Assembly (NCBI GenBank): GCA_032249735.1
Contig: JAVVHA010000008.1
Coordinates: 21,728-85,727, forward strand
From: Dehalococcoidia bacterium
GTDB taxonomy: Bacteria > Chloroflexota > Dehalococcoidia > SM23-28-2 > HRBIN24
Direction of reading: 5' to 3'
Length of the DNA stretch: 64,000 bases
In this document: one piece after another, positions 58,288-64,000 of the stretch
How positions within the stretch are numbered: the stretch's first letter is position 1
Layout: every line of letters begins with the position of its first letter
Program-made: the position numbers and the translations under genes
Notes under the pieces: model-generated
Database searches by the model: none
What the model was told of the DNA's origin: nothing
The model's input: the letters and a program-made list of their open reading frames with translations, nothing else

Positions 58288-59571
58288 CTACCTGAGGGGG
58301 CGGACGGTGCCATCGGGCTGAATCTCGCCTACTGCCGCCTTGGCTGCCCCCACATGCCTGGAGGGCGAGGTCTCGAGGTTGACGCCCTCCTTGAAGACAG
58401 AGGGGTGGAAGCCGGCCATGGTCTCGGCAGCCTGCAAAAGCCCTTTGCGGGTCAGGTCGCCCCTATCGCAAGCCCTCTTGATGGCCTCCACATACGCCTC
58501 AGCCGCCGCTTGGCCAGCCAGGGTGTACTCGTTAGGCCGGAACCCACCCCCGTACGTGTTAAGGATCCGGACATGTTCACGCATGGCAGGGTGGTTCTGG
58601 TCAGCGAAGGGGTCCAGCAGGAACTGGCCCGTTATGGTGCCCGCTATGAGCCGCAACGCCTGCTGCTGGCTGGCGGGGTCGGTGCCCCCCAGGGCCTGCA
58701 TAAGAGCTGCCGAGCCACCATAGGGGTAGAGCCAGACCACCTTCACCTGCCAAGCCTGCCCCTCCCGGTAGCGATAGAGGGGAGGCATGAACCGGGCGGA
58801 GCTAGCTACTACCAAAAGGTCGGGGGAGGCAGCCCGCAGGGTAGCCAGCTGCCCGCTGATGTCGGGGGCATTAGGGTCGTGGGCCTGCTCGGCCACTACC
58901 GTGCCAGTGAAACCGGCCTTGAACCCCGCCGCCGAGTCCCTGCCGAAGTCGTCGTTCTGGAAGAGGATGGCCGCCTTCGCTCCTGGGAAGAGCCGGTTTA
59001 TCGCCTCAGCTTGGGACTTGCTGAAGTCGTAGTAGAGGGGGTTTAGCTGGATGGGGCCCCAGGGCCACTTGGCCGGGTCTGCCGTCTCCACAGACCCGCC
59101 GATGGTCCAGAGGTACGGTACCCCATCGGAGGGGTCACGGTTGCCATCGGGGTCGTTGAGGTAGCTGGCGGCCCCCATCACGGCAGTGGTGCGAAATGAG
59201 TTGAGGGCCAGCACGTCGTCCTGCTCCACCAGCTTCCTTGCCCTGTCCAGGGCGAGAGCAGCCGTCCCCTGGTCGTCCTCCCCGATGAAGCGGATCTTGC
59301 GATTACACACCCCCCCATCCTCTTGGTTCACCTTCTTGAAGTAGGACTCCATGCCGACCTGGAAGGGGAGGCCTAGCGTGTATCCGCCGCTCTTGCCGCC
59401 CGTGCTGCCGATCTTGATCTCCGTATCGGTGACCCCATGGTCCGTCTTGAGCTTAATGGGGGAAGGGGCCACCGGTGTACCGGTGGCAGGGGCCTTCTCG
59501 CCTGCTTCACAGGCCGTCACCAGGAGCCCCACAACGAGCAGGGCCAGCACCTTTAACACTATCTTGTGCAT
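58288..59571 (-). CDS. livK: branched-chain amino-acid-type ABC transporter substrate-binding lipoprotein
   Basis: The 427-residue product has a lipoprotein signal with lipid Cys21 (LVVGLLVTAC) and then the type I periplasmic-binding fold of LivJ/LivK-like proteins: GVTDTEIKIGSTGGKSGGYT, ESYFKKVNQEDGGVCNRKIR, FQNDDFGRDSAAGFKAGF and PDLLVVASSARFMPPLYRY. It catches a small carboxylated solute outside the membrane. ATG 59571 follows AAGGAGGTG; a GTG six bases earlier is the alternative. It lies two bases after the livM-like gene, at the end of the operon. The solute could be an amino acid, urea-like or aromatic acid. Confidence 0.9.
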   Translation of the reverse strand: MHKIVLKVLALLVVGLLVTACEAGEKAPATGTPVAPSPIKLKTDHGVTDTEIKIGSTGGKSGGYTLGLPFQVGMESYFKKVNQEDGGVCNRKIRFIGEDDQGTAALALDRARKLVEQDDVLALNSFRTTAVMGAASYLNDPDGNRDPSDGVPYLWTIGGSVETADPAKWPWGPIQLNPLYYDFSKSQAEAINRLFPGAKAAILFQNDDFGRDSAAGFKAGFTGTVVAEQAHDPNAPDISGQLATLRAASPDLLVVASSARFMPPLYRYREGQAWQVKVVWLYPYGGSAALMQALGGTDPASQQQALRLIAGTITGQFLLDPFADQNHPAMREHVRILNTYGGGFRPNEYTLAGQAAAEAYVEAIKRACDRGDLTRKGLLQAAETMAGFHPSVFKEGVNLETSPSRHVGAAKAAVGEIQPDGTVRPLR

Positions 59572-59573
59572 AC

Positions 59574-60779
59574 TCACACCTCCTTATCGCCATTATCTGG
59601 CGCCTCTCGCCGCAGTGACTTCCCCAGGGCCATGGGCCGCCCCCTCCGTAAGGCAGAGCTGGCTCCCCTCCACTGAACTGCCAAAAGCTGCCAGGGCCTA
59701 AGCCCCCAGGCCGGCCGCCAGGAGGCCAGCTGGCCTAGAGCCGGGACAATCCCATTAGGCAGGAGCAGAAGCACGGCCACTACCAAGGCCCCCTGGATGA
59801 GACCAGGCGCCCTGCTCACTAGCTCCACACCCAAACCGGGAAGGCGTCCCACCACCTGGACCACGTCCGTAGGGAGATAGATGAGCAAGGCCGCCGCTGG
59901 TATGGCTGCGGCCAGCGAGCCCATCCCTCCCACTATCAGGGCCAAGAAGAGATAGATGCTTTCCAAGGGTTCGATGGTCTCGTGCATCACGAAGCGCAAC
60001 GGCATGGCATACAGGGCACCTGCCACCCCGCCCAGGCCGGCACTGAGGGCAAAGGCCTCCACCCTTATCCTGGTGACATTGACGCCCATAGCCTTGGCAG
60101 CTAGCTCTGACTCTCTTGTCGCCACCAGCGCCCTCCCCCAAAAGCCCCTGTGAAGGTTCCAACAGAGCCCGAAGGCCAAGAGGAAGGAGAGGAGCCCCAG
60201 GAAGTAGAGCCACTCGTGCTGGGAAAGGAGCCCATCTAGGAACTTGGGCGGGGGAGTCGCTGGGAACCGGATCCCTCTCGCCCCGCCCGAGAAGTTGTCG
60301 TACCGCAAGAGAACGTGCGGCAGGGCCAGAGCGGCGGCAAAGGTCCCCAACGCCAGAAACACCCCCCTCCATCGCAGGGAGACGACCCCCAGCACGACCC
60401 CCGCCGCTCCTGCCACGCCCCCTGCAACGGGCAACACGGCCCAAAATGGCCAAGGACGTGCATCCACCATCCCCAGCTGCTCTGTCCCATCGGTGAGGAT
60501 GGCCAGCGTATAAGCCCCCATCAGCATAAAGGCCCCCTGGCCAAGGGAGACCTGGCCACCATAGCCGGAGATGATGTTCAGCCCCAGAAGCGATATGGCG
60601 AGGCTCCACATGCGCGTCAGCTGGGAGACGCGGTAGACGGGCAGTAGGAAGGGCGCCAGGCAGGATATAGCGATGAGGACTAGCGCCAGGGCCGAAAGCC
60701 TCCACCTGAGCCCCCCAGGGGCCAAGACCGCCCCAATACATAGGAGCACCGTTACGAGCCATAACACCCAGATGGTCAT
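59574..60779 (-). CDS. livM: branched-chain amino-acid-type ABC transporter permease (LivM)
   Basis: The 401-residue protein has about ten hydrophobic segments and the LivM pattern LGLNIISGYGGQVSLGQGAF and MLMGAYTLAIL, then FWGRALVATRESELAAKAMG and VNVTRIRVEAFALSAGLGGV with the EAA-type loop that contacts the ATPase. The last 60 residues are hydrophilic and longer than usual. It starts by ATGA overlap with the livH-like gene. No ATPase genes (livG, livF) are in the window. Confidence 0.9.
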   Translation of the reverse strand: MTIWVLWLVTVLLCIGAVLAPGGLRWRLSALALVLIAISCLAPFLLPVYRVSQLTRMWSLAISLLGLNIISGYGGQVSLGQGAFMLMGAYTLAILTDGTEQLGMVDARPWPFWAVLPVAGGVAGAAGVVLGVVSLRWRGVFLALGTFAAALALPHVLLRYDNFSGGARGIRFPATPPPKFLDGLLSQHEWLYFLGLLSFLLAFGLCWNLHRGFWGRALVATRESELAAKAMGVNVTRIRVEAFALSAGLGGVAGALYAMPLRFVMHETIEPLESIYLFLALIVGGMGSLAAAIPAAALLIYLPTDVVQVVGRLPGLGVELVSRAPGLIQGALVVAVLLLLPNGIVPALGQLASWRPAWGLRPWQLLAVQWRGASSALRRGRPMALGKSLRREAPDNGDKEV

Positions 60780-61735
60780 GCCCGTCCCCCTCCAGGCTCC
60801 CCGAAGATACCCATGGGGCGCACCACCAGGACGGCCATGATGGTGAGCAAGATAAGGGGCAACTTCATCTCACTGCCCAGCCAGCTAGGCGAGTAGGTAC
60901 CCAACAGGTTCTCCCCTATCCCGATGAGGATGCCTCCCACCACCGCACCAGGTGGGCTAACGATACCTCCCACCACCGCCCCCGCAAAGGCATATATGAG
61001 GACTGGGAACATGAAGGCGGTGAAGAGACCGGTCACCGGCGCTATAAGGAAGGCGGCCGCCGAGCCCAGGGCCCCTCCCATGGCCCATCCCAGGGTTAGC
61101 ATCCTATTGACGTTAATGCCCATGAGGCGGCTGGCCTCGGGGTTAGTGGCAGCTGCCCTCATGGCAAGGCCCACCTTCGTCCGCGTGAAGAACCACGACA
61201 GAAGGAGCATCACCGCTAGGGAAAAGGAAAGGGTCCCCAGCTCATGCCGGCTCAGGGTGAAGGGCCCCAGGTCCACCGCTTGGAGCCCAAAGGGGCTGGG
61301 GAAATACTTGGGTAGCTGCCCTCGGGCATAGATCCACACGGCGGCGCTGTTGAACATGAGGAACATGGCTATGGTCACCGCCACCCGAGTGAGGGGCAGC
61401 GTCTCCCTCACCCGCATCACCAAGCCCCAGAACATAACGGCCGCCAGGGCCGCCCCTAGAGCGATGGCCGCAACATACGTCAACCCTACAGCCGTCCCGG
61501 CGACGACGAGGGACCAGGCTACGAAGGTGGTGAACATGCCCCACTCGCCCTGGGCGAAGTTGAGCAGCTCCGAGGACCTAAACACCAGGACGATGGCCAG
61601 CGCCACCAAGGCGTACGCAGAGCCGATGGCCACGCCTCTAGCTATCTGCTCGCTGAAGAGGGACCAGTCCTCCCAGGGCTTGGGCGCTAGGAAGACGGGC
61701 ATCTGCCTCAGCAGGGCCACGATAGCGTCCACCAT
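60776..61735 (-). CDS. livH: branched-chain amino-acid-type ABC transporter permease (LivH)
   Basis: The 319-residue protein has eight or so hydrophobic segments and the LivH pattern IARGVAIGSAYALVALAIVL then VFRSSELLNFAQGEWGMFTT, TKVGLAMRAAATNPEASRLM and GINVNRMLTLGWAMGGALGS (EAA-type loop), and FAGAVVGGIVSPPGAVVGGI. It forms the membrane channel with LivM. The upstream CoA-transferase gene ends 84 bases away. GAGGTGAG is about 20 bases upstream, so the SD is weak. Confidence 0.9.
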   Translation of the reverse strand: MVDAIVALLRQMPVFLAPKPWEDWSLFSEQIARGVAIGSAYALVALAIVLVFRSSELLNFAQGEWGMFTTFVAWSLVVAGTAVGLTYVAAIALGAALAAVMFWGLVMRVRETLPLTRVAVTIAMFLMFNSAAVWIYARGQLPKYFPSPFGLQAVDLGPFTLSRHELGTLSFSLAVMLLLSWFFTRTKVGLAMRAAATNPEASRLMGINVNRMLTLGWAMGGALGSAAAFLIAPVTGLFTAFMFPVLIYAFAGAVVGGIVSPPGAVVGGILIGIGENLLGTYSPSWLGSEMKLPLILLTIMAVLVVRPMGIFGEPGGGRA

Positions 61736-61818
61736 CGCCGTCGGCCTCTCACCTCAGCAAGATCCCTTCGCCCATAATTCGAGCCTTGTCCCTATCGCCC
61801 CAGGAGCCCCCCTCTAAC

Positions 61819-63027
61819 TCAGATCCCCGGGCCCTGCACCACACCAGCCCTGGCCAGCTCAGCTATCTTAGCTTGGTCGTATCCCAGCACCTCCTGCAAG
61901 ACTTGGGCCGTGTGCTCGCCCAGCAAGGGGGCACGCCCCACCCGACCAGGCGTCCTGCTGAGCCTGGGCACAGGGCTAGGCACCAGCACTTCCCCCAGCA
62001 CGGGGTCCTCCACGGGGACGAAGTTCCCCCTCCCCTGGATATGGGGGTCCTCCAGCAGCTCAGCGACGGTGTTGACGCGGCCCGCCACCACGCCCGCTTG
62101 CAGCAGAACCCTCTCCGCCTCATGGGAGTCCAGGCGTGCCGCCCAGGCGGCCGTTGCCGCCTCTATCTCCTCCCGACGCCGCTGCCTCTCCTCCAGGAGG
62201 GCCAGGCTCTCGTCCTGGGCCCAGTCATCCCTCCCCACCGCCCGACAGAAGGCTAGCCACTGCGTCTCATCCAGAACCCTGATGATCAGGAACCTACCAT
62301 CGCGGCAGAGGTAGCATCCCCCGGGAACCGCCACGGGGCTCCGCCCTCCTCCCCTGGCGGGCGCCTCTCCCGTCCTTGCGTAGGCCGTTACCAGGTACGC
62401 CAAAAAGCGGAGGGGGGCTTCGTAGAGGGCCATGTCCACCACCTGGCCACGCCTCTGGGGGTCTCCATCCCGGGCCCGAAGGGCGGCAAGAGCTCCCAGG
62501 GCGGCGAAGAGGCCGGCGGTATAGTCGGCCAGCAGCACCCCTGGCATGGGTGGGGGAAGCGTAGGGAGGTGAGGATAGCCGATGAGGGAGAGGGCGCCTG
62601 AGAAGGCCATGGCCAGTCCATCGTATCCTGGCCGCTCGCGATATGGGCCCGTCTGCCCAAACCCCGATATACGCACCACCACTAGGGAGGGATTAACCCC
62701 CCACAGACGCTCTGGGCCCAGGCCCCACCCTTCCAGGGTACCCGGGCGATAGTTCTCCACCAGCACATCGGCACGCTGCACCAGCTGCAGGAGGAGGTGT
62801 CGCCCCTCCGGCCGACGCAGGTCTAGGGCCACCGAGCGCTTGCCCCTCCCCTCCACGGCGAACCATTCAGGACGCCCCAGACGGCGCAAGAAGTCGCCCC
62901 GCCCTGGCTCCTCCACCTTGATGACGTCGGCCCCCAGCTCGGCCAGGACAGTCCCCACAAAGGGACCCGCGATATAGTGGGCCAACTCAAGCACACGAAG
63001 GCCCGCGAGGGGCCCTTGCGACTCCAT
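61819..63027 (-). CDS. CaiB/BaiF family CoA-transferase
   Basis: The 402-residue product has LAGLRVLELAHYIAGPFVGTVLAELGADVIKVEEPGRGD, EGRGKRSVALDLRRPEGRHL, VLVENYRPGTLEGWGLGPERL, GFGQTGPYRERPGYDGLAMA and VLLADYTAGLFAAL with the catalytic Asp. GGAG before ATG 63027 and a promoter upstream support the start. It is followed by the livH-livM-livK genes on the same strand, suggesting that the imported acid is activated by CoA transfer. The longer open frame upstream of 63027 has no family match. Confidence 0.87.
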   Translation of the reverse strand: MESQGPLAGLRVLELAHYIAGPFVGTVLAELGADVIKVEEPGRGDFLRRLGRPEWFAVEGRGKRSVALDLRRPEGRHLLLQLVQRADVLVENYRPGTLEGWGLGPERLWGVNPSLVVVRISGFGQTGPYRERPGYDGLAMAFSGALSLIGYPHLPTLPPPMPGVLLADYTAGLFAALGALAALRARDGDPQRRGQVVDMALYEAPLRFLAYLVTAYARTGEAPARGGGRSPVAVPGGCYLCRDGRFLIIRVLDETQWLAFCRAVGRDDWAQDESLALLEERQRRREEIEAATAAWAARLDSHEAERVLLQAGVVAGRVNTVAELLEDPHIQGRGNFVPVEDPVLGEVLVPSPVPRLSRTPGRVGRAPLLGEHTAQVLQEVLGYDQAKIAELARAGVVQGPGI

Positions 63028-63062
63028 ATCTCCGCTCCCTGCCGCCGCCAGGATGCGCCAAA

Positions 63063-63092
63063 ATGCTACAAAGCACCCAGCTGCACTGTCAA
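63063..63092 (-). promoter_or_regulatory. promoter of the CoA-transferase-liv genes
   Basis: A perfect TTGACA (63092-63087, minus) is followed after 18 bases by TAGCAT (63068-63063), 36 bases before the ATG at 63027. Confidence 0.5.
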
Positions 63093-63268
63093 CCTCCAGC
63101 GCTCCACCTCCCTGGGCGCCTTGGGCCGTGGCGTTAGGGCGCGAAACCTCAAGGCGTGGGCTGGCTCCCCTCCTCCTACCAAGTGATGAAAGGGGCTTGT
63201 AACAACCCCCCAGGCGCTGCGTCTTAGGTCTGGACTCATGACGCGGACACGTTTGGGGAGAGGTCACC

Positions 63269-63970
63269 ATGCGCTGGAGGGATAGGAACTGGCGAGGAGA
63301 CCGAAGGAGGGAGCTGGGGCTGGCCCTACGCTGGGCCCTAGCCGTGGGCCTGGTGGCCCTGGCCCTGGTGCTGGGCCAGCCCACCACAGCCCTGGGCGCT
63401 ACCTTCACCGTCAACACCACCGCCGATACTCCGGATTTCAATCCAGGAGACGGAAACTGCGCCGACGCCAGCGGCGCCTGCTCCCTACGGGCGGCCATCA
63501 TGGAGGCTAACGCCCTGGGCGGCGGGCCCCACACCATCGTGCTGCAAGCGGGGCAGACCTATACGCTGTCGAAGGACGACGACGACGCAGGGCACCAGAC
63601 GGACTCCGGGGCGGACAACGACGACCTGGACATCGAGAGCAATATCACCATCCAGGGCAACGGAGCCACCATCAAGCTCGGCGGAGGATGTACTCAAGAC
63701 GTCTATCCAGATGATGGACAGTTCCGCATCTTCCACGTCCATGATGGCGCAAGCCTGTATTTGGAGAGGGTGAATGTGGAGGAGGGCTGCGCCGATGGCG
63801 ACGATGCGCCACATTGGTACGGTGGCGGCATATACGTCGAGGATGGAGGCATCCTGAACATCACATCCCAGACCGCCGTGTCATTTAACACGGCAGCTTA
63901 TGGCGGAGGTATCTATAACGCCGGGCGAACGACCATTTCCCAGGCGGGTTGTGTCAAGAAGTTTGTGTAG
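63269..63970 (+). CDS. CSLREA-domain secreted beta-helix protein, cut short
   Basis: The product has an N-terminal membrane signal (LALRWALAVGLVALALVLG) ending near a signal-peptidase site TALGA, and then the CSLREA domain: TFTVNTTADTPDFNPGDGNC, CSLRAAIMEANALGGG. After it a right-handed beta-helix begins (ITIQGNGATIKLGGG, GGGIYVEDGG, YGGGIYNAG). Such proteins are usually several hundred residues longer. The frame stops at TAG 63968-63970, after SQAGCVKKFV, which is encoded by the terminal repeat of a likely insertion sequence. GGGGAGAGG before the ATG supports the start. Confidence 0.8.
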   Translation: MRWRDRNWRGDRRRELGLALRWALAVGLVALALVLGQPTTALGATFTVNTTADTPDFNPGDGNCADASGACSLRAAIMEANALGGGPHTIVLQAGQTYTLSKDDDDAGHQTDSGADNDDLDIESNITIQGNGATIKLGGGCTQDVYPDDGQFRIFHVHDGASLYLERVNVEEGCADGDDAPHWYGGGIYVEDGGILNITSQTAVSFNTAAYGGGIYNAGRTTISQAGCVKKFV

Positions 63971-64000
63971 ACCTCTGTGTCCGGGGGGCATAGCGCTCAC
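63947..64000. mobile_element. terminal inverted repeat of a probable insertion sequence, running off the window
   Basis: The sequence TTGTGTCAAGAAGTTTGTGTAGACC at 63949-63973 has the form of IS256-family ends, whose complements read like a ...TACACAAA...TTGACAC... motif. It interrupts the beta-helix repeat of the CSLREA gene. Only about 50 bases of the element are inside the window, so the transposase is not seen. Confidence 0.5.

Noticed and set aside
1..64000. CRISPR arrays, rRNA genes, prophage or restriction-modification systems.
   Set aside because: No regularly spaced repeats, rRNA sequence, phage structural genes or methyltransferase-endonuclease pairs were seen.

Overview
The window is a dense, GC-rich bacterial chromosome segment with short gaps, many ATGA start/stop overlaps and strong Shine-Dalgarno (SD) sites. 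No rRNA, CRISPR array or complete mobile element is visible. The gene content suggests a member of the Chloroflexota, possibly Dehalococcoidia-like. The pointers are many CaiB/BaiF CoA-transferases, LLM flavin oxidoreductases, a panDBC operon, a CSLREA-type surface protein and an aerobic copper-chaperone pair. This placement is an inference from gene content, not a phylogeny.

Layout. 0-5.5 kb: two LLM-class oxidoreductases and an Fe-S flavin enoate reductase on the minus strand, divergent from a fused EtfA-EtfB protein. 5.5-10 kb: a methyltransferase, then yebC, ruvC and a uvrB that carries an N-terminal retropepsin-like domain. 10-12.1 kb: panD-panB-panC behind a structured leader with an intrinsic terminator. 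12.4-14.8 kb: cobT-cobS-cobU. 14.9-15.9 kb: seven tRNA genes on both strands (Gly, Leu, Ser, Ser, Asn, Gln, Leu). 16-23 kb: an acyl-CoA dehydrogenase divergent from a 2-oxoacid:ferredoxin oxidoreductase, lpdA and lipA. 22.8-29 kb (minus strand): hydrolase, transaldolase, rpiB, PAP2 phosphatase, TetR regulator, THEP1-type NTPase, PCuAC and SCO copper chaperones, CPBP protease. 29-43.8 kb: acyl-CoA and CoA-transfer metabolism with four CaiB/BaiF genes, plus an Hpt fused to a nuclease-like domain and an uncharacterised aminotransferase operon. 43.8-49 kb: small zinc-ribbon and HesB-like proteins, a CinA-like protein, a flavin reductase, a thiolase and a collapsed sugar ABC transporter operon. 49-58 kb: a cluster that reads as most of the ethylmalonyl-CoA pathway. 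58-63 kb: a branched-chain amino-acid-type ABC transporter (binding protein and two permeases) and a fifth CoA-transferase. 63.3 kb to the end: a CSLREA protein gene cut short by what looks like the terminal repeat of an insertion sequence.

How it fits together. Thiolase (45.6 kb), acetoacetyl-CoA reductase (49.3 kb), crotonase (56.1 kb), crotonyl-CoA carboxylase/reductase (54.8 kb), a B12-type acyl-CoA mutase large subunit (50.2 kb), acyl-CoA dehydrogenase (52.4 kb), MaoC hydratase (51.9 kb) and a malyl-CoA-lyase-type CoA ester lyase (53.7 kb) together could convert acetyl-CoA to glyoxylate plus propionyl-CoA. ETF, the acyl-CoA dehydrogenases and the CoA-transferases fit an organism that lives on fatty, dicarboxylic or aromatic acids. 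The most unusual items are the protease-UvrB fusion, the nuclease-like-Hpt fusion, the ruvC without a standard start codon, the paired operators in the divergent acyl-CoA promoter, and an unexplained structured element at 31.6-31.8 kb.
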